This document shows positions 13,794-23,560 of a stretch of 64,000 bases of DNA, in pieces (positions within the stretch are counted from its first letter, which is position 1; the number at the start of each line of letters is the position of its first letter). The position numbers and the translations under genes were made by a program. The notes below the pieces were generated by a model. That model had not been told where the DNA came from, searched no databases, and saw only the letters and a list, made by a program, of their open reading frames with translations. Source of the DNA: Chrysaora quinquecirrha (taxonomy: Eukaryota > Cnidaria > Scyphozoa > Semaeostomeae > Pelagiidae); the NCBI GenBank assembly GCA_014526335.1, contig JACTAT010000006.1:2124738-2188737 (forward strand). The letters run 5' to 3'.

Positions 13794-15403
13794 CGTTAGT
13801 TAATTAGGTTAGTTAGTCAGCTAATCAGTCTTATAGTTAGTTGGTGAATGAGCTGGTTAGTTTAGTTAGTTAGTTAGTTAGTTCGTTAGTTAATTAGGTT
13901 AGTTGGTTAGTTAGTTCGTTAGTTTAATAGTTAGTCAATAAGCTAGTTAGTCAGTTAGTTAGTTGGGTAGTTAGTTAGTTAGTTAGGTAGTTCGTTAGCT
14001 AACTAGTAAGTTGTCAGTCAGTTAACTAACTATTAATGAAACTCGAGAAATAACTAAATAAATGAGTGGCCGCCTATTCTGTTGTGAAGTTCGTTTTGCT
14101 AGGATATAAAATCATGACAAAATTGTACCACAAATTATTTCCTTGTTACAGTAATATTTTGAACAAACATCTTTAGGCTAATTACTAGAGTTGGTGATAT
14201 ACGCAAATGAGTTTATAAACAGGGTTTTGTCTAAAGAGGGCAAATTCGCAGATTTTCTGACCAGTGAATTAAAATGTGGCTGCACAAATGCCACTTTTCA
14301 GCACTTGTTCCTGAAAACTGTTGACTCATTTTTAATGGTATTTTGAAATTATTGTAAACCGTGCTAAAGATGTCGACACCTGGAATCGCCAGCAGTGGTG
14401 AAGCGAACATAAGCTCAAAGCAGAAGTGTAGAGCTTGAAAGTAACTAAGGGAGGTCTATATTGCAATTATATCATATGCTTTCTTTAAAAGAATCATTTT
14501 GTAAGGAACCTATAAAAAATTTAAAGAACTTATACTACTAAAGATAAATTCGCTAAGGAATTTTTCATTTTTAATTTGATCATCACAGCAGAAAGTGGAA
14601 AGCGGGGTCCATTAATTTTACAGTCAAAACTCACATAAATTGTATGATACGCACATATCAAATGTTTCCTTGAGTAGCTTCTAGCTTTGATAACAAACAA
14701 GTGTCTTTTTATAATGGTCTTAGGACTAAATATGCAGATAAAATAAGGGAGCTATTAAGGAACTTTTGATACTACAATTTGACCAGAAAGGCCCAAAAAT
14801 AAGGAACTTTAGGAACTAGGCCTTGAGCTAGGTTGTTTATGAAATGAAAAGCGTGTATAGAATCTCTGAATGTAAAACTGATGCTACGGACTAGCGATGA
14901 TACTTAGATTTGTGAATATGCACAGTAACTTAAACACAAGATTTTAAGAGGTGTATAGGATTTTCAAGACTCAAAAAGATTTTCAGGATTTATGAAGAGT
15001 TATTGTCAAAGTGTACGAGATTTTTGAAGTGTTTTACCCTTCGGCAGTGAGGATCTCAAAGAGCAAATAATGGTGCAATAATGTTGATCGTATAGAAGGC
15101 ATTATGTTTATAGTTAAAAATGCGATTCTGCATCGCCGCTTCGCCGACGCCGCGTTGCCGCTAAGACTCCCTGGACAAGCGTGAGAGTTTTTGCGCGAGT
15201 TTTTATGTGAGTTCTGCTGTGCATTTTTAGCGAATGGAAGCTCGGGTAATCAAGATTTTCTGGAGACGGATCGACGTGGATTGAAGCGTTCCATAAACTC
15301 TACAACAGCCAATGGCGACGACAGTGATGATGATACCGCCATGGCGCCGCCAACAAATGACATTTATCGCCAAAGACAACAAAAACGTGTTCATGTTTTA
15401 TAA
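160..15403 (+). CDS. CSTF3: CSTF3 / CstF-77, cleavage stimulation factor subunit 3 (5'-truncated by window edge)
   Basis: This is the scaffold subunit of the nuclear CstF complex, which binds downstream GU-rich RNA elements during pre-mRNA 3' cleavage and polyadenylation. Thirteen exons read in one conserved frame with GT-AG borders: 160-303, 663-825, 4988-5097, 6201-6317, 7428-7502, 8679-8720, 8811-8871, 9348-9508, 10023-10121, 11179-11341, 12119-12213, 12897-12972 and 15231-15403 (stop at 15401). Phases agree at every junction, giving about 492 codons. Recognisable blocks are LWRDYN and ARKVAK (exon 1), FAYEQCLL and HPDIWYEAA (exon 3), STLLKKN and FAYADFEES (exon 4), [10 protein letters not shown] and GDLASI (exon 8), [10 protein letters not shown] (exon 11) and the C-terminal [11 protein letters not shown]. 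By comparison with the human protein roughly 190 N-terminal residues lie left of the window. About 48 residues of HAT-repeat sequence expected between exons 5 and 6 are absent, and the segment after exon 12 is shorter than in human. Confidence 0.93.
1500..2115. repeat. Degenerate tandem triplication, about 200-250 bp unit
   Basis: Three successive copies each begin with TTTCTTATA(A/G)AAAT (near 1501, 1750 and 1948). Each continues through a shared 'GTCATAACGG', a 'GGCTATG.TGTGAGAATTTT' block and a 'TAAGCCTAAG.CTTT' block. Spacing is about 249 then 198 bp, and the copies differ by small indels and substitutions. They lie in CSTF3 intron 2 and show no coding potential. Confidence 0.8.
3234..3654. 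mobile_element. Foldback MITE with near-full-length inverted arms
   Basis: The left end CAATAGACCATTTCAAC is matched by its reverse complement GTTGAAATGGTCTATTG at the right end. The complementarity continues inward through a 'CTCGTTTTCAAAAAAAT' block and a region around 3300-3400, giving arms of about 190 bp. No transposase is present, so this is a non-autonomous DNA element. Confidence 0.8.
4051..4387. mobile_element. MITE with TIR TTAGGGCGTATTTTTTTGGT
   Basis: The left end (4051-4070) is mirrored by ACCAAAAAAATACGCCC at 4369-4385. Internal sequence ('GCAGAAGGTTTTG', 'ACCTGCCGTTTTCAGA') resembles the inverted pair at 10.3-11.1 kb, so these belong to one family. The element abuts the next one directly. 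Confidence 0.75.
4389..4647. mobile_element. MITE, 'CTAAACTAGGAGACATGTCG' family, copy 1
   Basis: It starts 'GCCTGGATAAACTAGGAGACATGTCG' in outline and ends with the inverted 'CGACATATCTCCTAGTTTTAGCC'. It contains multiple internal 'GGGAGACA' and 'GAGACACGCGAATGTTTCTGGGAGA' motifs. Three further copies lie at 18490-18746, 29589-29880 and 48306-48580. Confidence 0.85.
4755..4930. mobile_element. TGTTTG-rich MITE, 'CGTTTGGCCA...ATGTTTGACAAACAATGTTTGGTCGTTTGG'
   Basis: This is one of many copies of a short element whose ends read like 'CCAAACGATCAAACATTGTTTG' and its complement. Others lie at about 9125-9220, 9600-9790, 45425-45930 (with an unrelated SINE inside), and in a cluster at 55030-55680. 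Confidence 0.65.
5633..6042. mobile_element. GC-rich foldback element in CSTF3 intron 3
   Basis: The left end 'TTAGGGCCTGTTTCCATGGAGG' is answered by 'CCTCCATGTAGACAGTCCCTTA' at the right. The inner parts carry repeated AGCTCGG.TA.CCGAG-type palindromes ('GCGAGCTGGCTCGG', 'CGAGCTAGCTCGGCTAACCGGGC'). No transposase is seen, so it is a probable non-autonomous DNA transposon. Confidence 0.75.
6650..7020. repeat. Interspersed repeat shared with 14500-14840
   Basis: Shared blocks in order are 'TAAGGAACCTA', 'TTTAAAGAACTTATACTA', 'AAATTGTA', 'CATATCAAATGTTTCC.TGAGT', 'ACTATTAAGGA', and 'AATAAGGAACTTTA.GAACTAGGCC' near the end. The two copies are about 370 and 340 bp and lie in CSTF3 introns 4 and 12. 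The family is not recognised. Confidence 0.75.
7761..8201. mobile_element. MITE with CCCCGGG / GACGTGCCGCCCA inverted ends, copy 1
   Basis: The left end runs CCCCCCGGGG...TACTTCATTCTT, then AGACGTGCCGCCCAG. The right end is CTGGGCGGCACGTCT-like, then GAACAATGGAAGTACCCCCCCGGG. It sits in the CSTF3 intron where the conserved HAT-repeat exon would be expected. A second complete copy is at 60961-61370, and a one-ended copy is at 58482-58690. Confidence 0.85.
10325..11135. repeat. Large intronic inverted repeat (arms about 330-370 bp)
   Basis: The left arm (about 10325-10690) and right arm (about 10760-11135) are diverged reverse complements. For example, 'AGAAAGCTTCCAAAAACAGAATC' on the left matches 'GATTCTGTTTTTGGAAGCTTTCT' on the right. 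'GCAGAAGATTTTGGAGAGCTCTAAA' on the left matches 'TTTAGAGCTCTCCAAAACCTTCTG' on the right. The spacer is about 70-100 bp. It lies in the CSTF3 intron between exons 9 and 10 and could fold into a long hairpin in the pre-mRNA. Confidence 0.85.
11380..11975. repeat. (CTAA)n tetranucleotide array, imperfect, about 590 bp
   Basis: CTAA/AACT repeats with scattered substitutions fill most of the CSTF3 intron between exons 10 and 11. The strand sense is opposite to the (TTAG)n array at 13695-14030 in the intron after exon 12. Confidence 0.95.
12315..12722. mobile_element. GC-rich foldback MITE, 'GAGTTACTCGGCTAGCCGGGA' family, copy 1
   Basis: Repeated palindromic motifs (CGGCTAGCCGAGTTACTCGG, CGGCATGCCGAGTTACCCGG) are followed by a unique core starting 'CAAAATGCGCATGCGTTT'. 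The end is 'GGGAAACTCGGCTCCATATAAACAGGCCCT'. The right-hand 250 bp recurs almost unchanged at 16675-16935. Confidence 0.85.
13695..14030. repeat. (TTAG)n tetranucleotide array, about 340 bp
   Basis: GTTA repeats include an internal higher-order duplication: 'TAATCAGTCTTATAGTTAGTTGGTGAATGAGCTGG' occurs twice. It is located in the last CSTF3 intron, in reverse-complement sense to the array at 11380-11975. Confidence 0.95.
14500..14840. repeat. Second copy of the 'TTTAAAGAACTTATACTA' repeat
   Basis: It is colinear with 6650-7020, including the terminal 'AATAAGGAACTTTAGGAACTAGGCCTTGAGCTAGGTT'. It lies in CSTF3 intron 12. Confidence 0.75.
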
Positions 15404-16115
15404 GTTCAGTAAATTTGTACGATTATATCTCCAGATTTTTATGCATCCGTGTATGTAGACAAATGTACCATAGTAAGCTTGTATCTTGTTACTAATAGTA
15501 GCAGAGAGATACAAAAAATACTAGCCAGCTGAGTTGAGAAGTAAGGCTGTAAACGGAACTGTTTCTTAGACACTTTGAAATGTTAGATATTGTGTATCCT
15601 GGGGGGATTTAAGCTATCAGCTGTTTTGTAACCATTGCAGCTTTTCTGTCCTTGTTGTGGCTCACTGGATAAGCGTTGTTGTTCTTATATATCGCATCGT
15701 CGGCAATCCTGGCCTTACGATGCTATGCCTGCGATGTATCTGAACATGATTTTGAACATGAATTCAATGATTGCCCATTGAGCTAAAGAAATCTGTTTCT
15801 TGCGATCCCAGGGGAATACTCCCATTGATGCCTGACAGGGGTTTCCAGTCAGAAAATAATTTCCCTACCAGTTACCCCTCTTTATCTTGTATAAACTTGA
15901 AAGAGGTGACCGTGGCTCATTCATGTATCAATTAAAGTTGTAGTTGGCCTTACTTAACGTATGATTGTGATTTTTAAAGTCGGATTATTGATATCAAGAT
16001 CGTTTACTTCTATGTTCCTTTTATGTTTCATCTCTATTTTTCAAACCAGTACAGCCTAAACCGGCCCAGCGAAGCTTTTCGTAATTCCTGACGAGTCGAA
16101 ATCCCCCTGTGCTGT
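15404..16115. other. CSTF3 3' flank / 3' UTR region
   Basis: This sequence follows the CSTF3 stop codon. The 3' end of the transcript cannot be placed; an ATTAAA hexamer near 15940 is the only weak candidate poly(A) signal noticed. No coding region is seen. Confidence 0.4.
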
Positions 16116-16292
16116 GGCCTCGTGGTGTAATCCAGCTGACTCGTGGTGTCAGTAGCTCAGTGTGGTCAGGGTTCGAGCCAAACCACGGTAGCGTCACGGC
16201 CAGGCTCGAGGTCTCGATTAGTTAACCTACTACTGAGATCCTAGCGACTGGCGCTAAAAAACACCATTTCACCTTCACCTTCACCTGTAGTA
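16115..16292. mobile_element. tRNA-derived SINE, 'GTGGCCTCGTGGTGTAATCC' family, copy 1
   Basis: The sequence has an RNA polymerase III-like head containing 'AGTAGCTCAGTGTGGTCAGGGTTCGAGCC', whose GGTTCGAGCC matches a B box. The body is 'GGCTCGAGGTCTCGATTAGT' and 'CTACTACTGAGATCCTAGCGACTGGCGCTAA'. The tail is a CACCTT microsatellite. Related copies lie at 37287-37405, 46570-46790 and 50108-50255. Dispersed copies argue for a SINE rather than a functional tRNA. Confidence 0.8.
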
Positions 16293-16674
16293 CTACCTCT
16301 TTTAAAACGTCTAAGCTTATCTTGAGTTGACTGTTGGTTACAAAATTTAGCAACCCATCTTCTCACACTGGTGGGAAAAAAAATTAAAAAATTTTGTTTT
16401 TTTGAGCAAAAAATTCAGTTTCAACCATGCCATTTTGTGTTTATTCAAAGAAATCTTCAAAATAAAGCATTCGTGTTGAAGAAAAATTTAAAATTCTCTG
16501 GGAAACGTTGAAAATTCGCTGGAGAGTGAAGGCGTTATTTTAACTACGGTATATCATGGGCTATCATTGTACTTGCATGCCATTGCTGGGACTCAAATCG
16601 CCGAGTAATTCTCCAAGTCATACAACCCAAGGCTCTACCCTCGTTTGATTTTTTTCGTGTTTCAGCTATGTTAA

Positions 16675-16935
16675 GTCTCTCATATAAACGCATAATGCTG
16701 AGTTACTCGGCTAGCCGGGACAAAATTTAACAAAATGCGCATGCGTTTACTGCGAAGCATTTGACATTAAAACAATCAGGGCCGCCACTCGCCCACCAGA
16801 GATTGATGTGCATGAAGACGAACTCCCCAAAGCCATGAAATTATAATTAGCGCGAAAATCGTTTACTTCGTGTAACACTGCCCAGAAGAAACTCTGCTAG
16901 CTGGGAAACTCGGCTCCATATAAACAGGCCCTCAA
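16675..16935. mobile_element. GC-rich foldback MITE, copy 2 (partial)
   Basis: It is nearly identical to about 12465-12720: 'TCTCATATAAACGCA', 'GAGTTACTCGGCTAGCCGGGA', 'ATGCGCATGCGTTT' and 'GATTGATGTGCATGAAGACG' follow in order. It ends 'CTCCATATAAACAGGCCCT'. The left half is missing. Confidence 0.85.
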
Positions 16936-17439
16936 TCATGGAAAAGGATTGAAAAAGCGATATTAGAACTTGTGAGAAATTTCCATCACTCTCAAATTTG
17001 ATCTCATTCTCGTGTGAGAATCACTTGGGAACTAACACCATGTGCTTCGAATATCTGATCTTTGAAAAACCAGTAACATCTAAAAACAAAGAAAGATTTG
17101 CAACAAAGCTTGCTTGTGTCCCATCTTCGCACACAAAACAGCAACATGGCAGTAACAACCCTTTTCGTAGCAACAGCAACAACTATTTACTTATTTAAAA
17201 AATTGAATTGGATGGCCTAATGCTTAGAGTAGTTCGTTCTTAATGCTCAGAGTCGTAGTAGTTCTGAGCGACCTATCGAAATAAGGAGACTTGGCCAAGG
17301 AATAAGGAGCATTTGGTATATCAAAACTACGACTCACAAGATTCTTACACCGACAAAAGCGTCGATTAGTATGTTACTTTTGCATCAATGGAACAATGAA
17401 GCTCTGGGCGCTGAATAGTTTTGATCGGCGAGCGTGTTA

Positions 17440-18060
17440 GGCTACGTTTACACGAGAGAAAGTGGATCGGATCTAAAGTGGATCGGATCTAAAGTGGATC
17501 GGATCTAAAGTGGATCGGATCTAAAGTGGATCGGATCTAAAGTGGATCGGATCTAAAGTGGATCGGATCTAAAGTGGATCGGATCTAAAGTGGATCGGAT
17601 CTAGAGTGGATCGGATCTAAAGTGGATCGGATCTAAAGTGGATCGGATCTAAAGTGGATCGGATCTAAAGTGGATCGGATCTAGAGTGGATCGGATCTAA
17701 AGTGGATCGGATCTAAAGTGGATCGGATCTAAAGTGGATCGGATCTAAAGTGGATCGGATCTAAAGTGGATAGGATCCAGCAGTTCTAGTTTTGGTACGG
17801 ATACGCCTTCCGCCTACAAAGGGCACGAATCCGACCCACTTTTGAGTCTAGCAACTGACGCATAATTGGTCATTTCTATATTAGTTTGTAATAAAATTTA
17901 AAAGAGAGCCAGTTTTGGATCGGATCCACCTGTTTACCGGATGAAAAAGTAAGTCGGGTCTAAACTGGGACGCTTTAAAGGGATCCAAAAGTAGGTCGGT
18001 TCGCGAACCAAAAGTGGATCAGATCTGGAAATTGTGTGTAAACGCAATGCCTATCCGTAC
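17440..18060. mobile_element. Probable non-autonomous element carrying the 16-bp array
   Basis: The left boundary reads 'TAGGCTACGTTTACACGAG' and the right contains 'TGTGTAAACGCAATGCC', a rough inverted pair. Dispersed 'AAAAGTGGATC.GATC' and 'AAAAGTAG.TCGG' motifs occur inside. Similar 'CGTTTACACGAGAACGGATC...GTGTAAATGC' sequence is at 48600-48850. The boundaries are approximate. Confidence 0.5.
17461..17780. repeat. Minisatellite, 16-bp unit AGTGGATCGGATCTAA, 20 copies
   Basis: Units run in exact 16-bp register from 17461 (the unit starting at 17765 is the 20th). Every unit carries two GATC palindromes. The only variants inside the array are two units in which CTAAAG becomes CTAGAG (near 17601 and 17681), exactly five units apart. 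The last unit has GATAGGATCC. The array sits near the left end of a longer element (about 17440-18060). Confidence 0.97.
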
Positions 18061-18489
18061 CAAAAGTAGATCGGATCCACTTTAGTTCAATTCTGTACTG
18101 TACGCATCCCTCGCCATCATGTACAGTACTTAAGTCAGTAGACAGCAGTCCGTGGCGAACCGAAGGCTCCTCTCTCGATAGCTGCTATCCGTGAATGTAA
18201 AGGTGGACGCCATCTCCTATCCCAGATCCGAAGACCACTTACCCTCATTCCTACTCTTTCGTGCTGAGTGCTAAGCAGAGAGGCAATGAGTAACATTTTC
18301 AAGTCTTTGGTATAACTCCCCTTGGCTTGAGCCCAGTACCTACCACTAGGCAACAAGATACCTTAATCAAGCCTAAAACCCGCTTTGGGTATTTACCCAA
18401 GACCTCGACACATGTGTCCTAATACTTTTAGTAGGAAAAGCTAGAACAATAGATACATTCTTGTAAATTTAATATATGTCTTCTTGCAC

Positions 18490-18746
18490 GCTATGATCTA
18501 CGACACTGTATTCGGCGTGTCTCCCAGGGTGGCTAAATATGCGGGTGACAAGCGAGCAACATGCCCCCCGAGTCATTTGCATGTCGCAAAGAAAAGAAAT
18601 GTCTCTGTTTTCTCCCAGAAACGTTTGCGTGTCTCTTGCTGCAAATTTTGTCGCGCGCTACAAAGTTTCCAAGGTGGTTAAATTTGGAGACAACGGGGGG
18701 TCATCAATGTCGCGCGACATGTCTCCTAGTTTAGCCAGGCTTTAAA
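18490..18746. mobile_element. MITE 'CTAAACTAGGAGACATGTCG' family, copy 2 (one end lost)
   Basis: It is colinear with copies 3 and 4 through 'GTCTCCCAGGGTGGCTAAA', 'GTGACAAGCGAGCAACATG', 'GTGTCTCTTGCTGCAAATTTTGTCGCGCGC' (in outline) and 'ACATGTCTCCTAGTTTAGCCAGGC'. The left terminal repeat is absent. Confidence 0.8.
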
Positions 18747-19039
18747 CATTGTAGCTTAAAGACGGGCAGTGACTTTTAATTGCGAATATTTCGCTCTACT
18801 GAATCTTGCGCACCTGATAAGCCGAGCGCCGATATCTCTTAGCGGACGTAAAAATGCTTGATATTGAACAAACATTGATTTAGTAATTCTTAGAAAAAGT
18901 GTACATGAGTCATCTATTTGCTTAATTGTTTGTCTTATTCATAATTCTTTAAGTTTTGTTTGTTTTTTAGTGTTTGAAAAACTGCTGAAAACTCATGACT
19001 GTAAAGAACGGCAAATCAATTTTGAAATTCTCGCAATAA

Positions 19040-19187
19040 ATAAATTACTAACTACATAACTAACTGACTAACTGACTGACTGACTGACTGACTGACTAAC
19101 TAACTAACTAACTAACTAACTATCTAACTTACTAACTAACTAACTAACCAGCTTACTAACTAACTAACTAAGTAACTAACTCACTAT

Positions 19188-19231
<44 letters not shown>

Positions 19232-19552
19232 CCAACTTACTAATTAACTAACTAACTAACTTACTAACTAACTATCTAACTAACGAACTAACTTACTATC
19301 TAACTTACTAACTTACTAACTAACTAACTAACTAACTAACTTACTTACTTACTATCTCACTTACTAACTAACTAACAAACTAACTAACTAACTAGCCAGC
19401 TAACTAACCAACTAACTAACTAACTAACTGACTATCTTACTTACTAACTAACTAATTAACTAACTTACTAACTAACTCACTAACTCACTCACTCACTAAC
19501 TGACTAACCAACTAACCAAATAACTAACTAGCTAACTAACTAACTTACCAAA

Positions 19553-19587
<35 letters not shown>

Positions 19588-19710
19588 GTGACTAGCCAAC
19601 TAACCAGCTTTCATACTAACGAATTGGTTGACTGACCAATTAGCTGACTAGTTAACTACTATTTTTACGTAACAAACGAAACTATTAACTAACTAACTAA
19701 TCAACTAACT
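19040..19710. repeat. (CTAA)n array, about 670 bp
   Basis: This is a third tetranucleotide array, mostly CTAACTAA with GACT, TTACT and AGCT variants. It lies downstream of CSTF3 in intergenic DNA. Confidence 0.95.
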
Positions 19711-20589
19711 ATGCTGTCTTGAAATCCTAGCCAAGTCCACAACCTTTTCGATGGCATCTGAAAGCCTGACCATCGGCAACAAAACCTCGCTGGACTTGGA
19801 CTACTAACAAAACATCTTGTTTCTGTTTTGCTCAACTGAAATTATGCAAAGCAGTCCTACTTCTGGGTCAAACACATCGAATTTGACTATCGTAAATTAG
19901 CAAGCTTAATAAGAATGAACATGCTAAGGAGTTCTTTAACTTAAGACGGTTTGTTTTCACAGATCATAAACTAAGCACACTTGATAGCGGCGTTTGGCTT
20001 AAGTTGCATACAGAAATGATCTTGCTTTTAATTAAATGCAACAAGGAGAAAATTAGTCAATTAAGGAGAAGAGTAGCTTCCTGCGCAGCATAACACAAAA
20101 CAGTTGATCTCTTATCAAAGGTGAAATCATGTTTGCATTGACGTCGGCCTAACTCGCGCAGTTACAATAGAAATGGCTCTTCAATTATTAATGAACATAA
20201 CCATGAATCTATTGCTGGAGTAAATAAAAATGAAAGATCACAGTTTGGCTGTGATATAATTATGCTGGATTTCAGAAGAAAGTTGAGATGCCCAAAAAAT
20301 CGTTATCGAAAATTACGTATGACACGAAAAAACGCGGAATCTTACATCGAATTAGCTGACATGTCGAAAAATTCTATCCTGAAGTTATTATTTAGTGTTT
20401 AAATTAATCATCAAGACATAATTTAGATTAAGGATTCCTGAATTCAAGAATTTTGTTATACATTGAAGAGAGATTCTCATTAACACAAGTTTGAAAATAA
20501 AATATAAATGAACTAAGGACTTAAGCTAAGATTCGTTGTTTGCAATGACAAGGAAAACTGGTTCGTGCAAGATAAACTGGTGATAATTT

Positions 20590-20777
20590 TATCATGATGA
20601 CAATGATGATGTTGTTTATGTTTATTATAAAGATGATAACGCTAATAATGAAGAATTAAGATAATTGATGACGAAGGTTTTGATGGTAATGATGATCTTA
20701 ATGATGATGATGATGATGAACCATGATGGTGATGATGATGATGGAAGATATGATGATGATGGTGGTGATGATGATTA

Positions 20778-20813
<36 letters not shown>

Positions 20814-20814
20814 C

Positions 20815-20853
<39 letters not shown>

Positions 20854-21150
20854 GTAATGATGATTGTGGGATCATGTATGATTAAGGTGCTGATTATGAT
20901 TACGGTTGTTATTGTGATTATGATACGGAACATAGTATATTTCTGATTATGATTAAGGTATCATGATTATGATTATGAAAACGGTCTATGGATTATGATT
21001 AGATGATTATGATCATGGTTGTTATCATGCCATATAATTATGATTATTATTATCATTATGATTATGATGTTTCGATATTTATTGTTATGATCATGATTGG
21101 GGTGGTGATTATGGTTATAACTATGCTACTGAGGACGATGATTACGATGA
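20590..21150. repeat. (ATG/GAT)n microsatellite and degenerate GATTATGAT-rich tract
   Basis: A run of GATGATGAT from about 20690 to 20860 is followed by a degenerate 'GATTATGATTA' tract to about 21150. It is non-coding, although all frames stay open in the pure part. Confidence 0.9.
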
Positions 21151-22370
21151 TAATTTGATGCGTTCACGGACTAAGGGGTTGCATCGCGTGTCCCCGAAAT
21201 ATCTCCATTCTAGGAGCCAGTATCCTTGAAGGAAGATTGAAACGTTTTGAGATTTTGTTTGGCGTTTGGATTTTAAGAGGAACTTTGAAATCCAACTAAA
21301 TCCTAGTAGTTACCATACACAAAAGGTAGGCGGGATTTTTAAGCTTATCTCTATGTGAATCAAACATATTCTACATCTGTTCGCGTCGAAATTCTCCCAT
21401 GGAATGCAATATTTACATCTCGAATCTAAATTCACGAACAAAGCCGCATGATTGTACAATCTTTAACTTGCGGTATTGCGATTTTTTCTCATGACCGTAA
21501 CGCGCGCTTCCACGCTATAAAGGTGGCATTGAAATGCGGCACTAGCGCTAGGTGTCTATACTCCACAGGCGTAATCCTTCGGACGGAGAGCGTTTGTGCC
21601 GAAAACTAAACGCGCTGTTATAGATTTCTTCATTTGTGGCTGCAGTTATAAAAATTCGCTGCCCAAGACAGCAAGTGTGTCTACATTTTCGTAAATATTT
21701 CCCCGCGCGAAGGATTTCGCCTAGTTGCACGATCTCCGTAATTTTAGGCGATGGAATCACGAGGGTGTGGGAACATCAACATCACGAGTGCTTACCATGG
21801 GTGTTTGCAATTCTATCGTCCAGATATTGTGCCTGTGAGTACTGCAGGCCTGCAAGCATTGAGGCATCGTTTTAGCTCAAAGAAATGGCCAAAGCCTTCC
21901 ATAAACCTAATCGCAGCCCATTGAGCACATTTCGTTTACTTTCATATTTGCAGTTCAACTGTGGGACAGAAAACTAGGACTTCATTTTGTTTTGTCTCTT
22001 TTGATTCTGGAAGCTTTTTTCTAAGAATACCACATGAAGAATGCTATTGAATGCGAGTGTAAATGCGTATTGGGACAGAAGCCTTAAAACTGTAGGCCTT
22101 AAGCAGTTTGGTTGTGAGAGAGGTGTGAGAGAGGTTTGGTTCGGAAGCTATCGCTGTTAGGCCTAAGTTTTAACCGTCTTTACCAGATTTTAGAACAATA
22201 ATCTTTTTAGAGTTAAATTTCAGAACTTTCTTTTTTGATATGATTAACACCGCTCAAGTTTATTACTTGAAATGTTCCCACTTATGTCGCTCTTGGTTTA
22301 ACATTCTAAAAGCTATTTACACTGGATTCTAAAATCGTTTCCCTACAAACACTGTCACTCCATTTAGCCC
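21151..22370. other. Intergenic, nothing recognised
   Basis: This is unique-looking sequence between the microsatellite and the diverged duplication. Short frames at 21548-21875 overlap on both strands and show no recognisable domain. Confidence 0.5.
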
Positions 22371-22379
22371 ATAACATTC

Positions 22380-23560
22380 AAACTTTTGATCAGAGTTTTT
22401 CTCCTTTAGAACATCGGGAAAATTAGCGGTTCGATTGGGACACAGACGATATAGTCGCTCAAGGCCATTAGCTTCTAACTTTCGTATACTAGAAGCTTTC
22501 TTCTATGAGCCTTATAACTTAACCAAAACTTCAAAGTTTTTATTGAAGTGTTCCTGCTAAAGACATCGCAAATCAAGAGCCGAAATCTCCATTTTAGATC
22601 TTGGCCTATAGGTTAGATTATGAGGCAGACCATGGACAGACAACCTTCGCTAAACTAGTTTTCATAAAATTCTAGAAGCTTTCTTCTATGAACCCTAACT
22701 AGACCAAAACTTCAAAGTTTTGACTTGAAGTTTTTATAGACATCGAAAAACAAAAGCCGAAAGCTCAAGGCCATGCTGGTTTTATGAATTGTGGACAAAG
22801 TTTCCACGACTGCAAGATATTTAGGATAGCTATCTTGGAAAGTTTAAGAGAATATAACTAACAGCTAGCTAAAACTATATGAAGTTTCCCAAAGAACAGA
22901 AGATATAAAGGCTTTCAAAGCCCTTGAAATTTCTAGCCCTAAAAAATTTGAAAGCGCGAAAGAAGCCAAGTCGCTGAAGTTGCCTCCACTTTTCGTAAAG
23001 TTTTCTCTTGAGTACTGAGGTCTTTTAGGTCTTCTGTTATGTTTATGCTAACACAGACTAAGTGAAAAAGAAAATAGTGGCTCAATTGAAGCAAATAGCC
23101 GAAAACTATTGTTTTATGAAATGAATAGATCGGGCAATATGTCGTGATCCCGCTGAAAAACTACGCAAGACATCTGTTAGCGTCAACAGGTACTTTGGCG
23201 AGATTTTGCACTTGATTTGGACAAGAAAATAAGCAAAGCTTATAGAAAGCTGTATGCCATATGTATTGTGAAGTTCAAGTGTTCTAAAGCTAAGCTTTAA
23301 TGTCTACAAGTTTCCCAAAGAAGCTGCAATAGGCAAAGCATATTTTGGACCAAAAAGTTTCCGGGAAAACTAACGTTACGAACAAAGTTTCCAAAACTAT
23401 TGTAGATATCTAGGATAGCTAATCTGGCGAATTTTAAGGAAATATTACAAGAAGCTAGCTAAAATGGTGAAGCTTACCAAAGAACTGAAGATATTAACGC
23501 TTTTTCAAAGCCCAGTTTTAAAGTTAAACATGAAACTATAGCATTCAAAGTTCCACAGTA
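22380..23560. repeat. Diverged tandem duplication downstream of the bHLH gene
   Basis: 'AGAAGCTTTCTTCTATGA' plus 'CCAAAACTTCAAAGTTTT' occurs twice (about 22490 and 22675). A longer block recurs about 590 bp apart, near 22795-22930 and 23385-23515. Its parts are ACAAAGTTTCCA, TAGGATAGCTA, AGCTAGCTAAAA and CCAAAGAAC.GAAGATAT. The copies are well diverged, so the event is old. Confidence 0.6.

Noticed and set aside
17461..17780. Regular short repeats considered as a CRISPR array
   Set aside because: The units are directly contiguous with no spacers, and the DNA is eukaryotic.
11380..19710. (CTAA)n/(TTAG)n arrays considered as interstitial telomere sequence
   Set aside because: The metazoan telomere unit is TTAGGG; these lack the GG and are simple tetranucleotide repeats.
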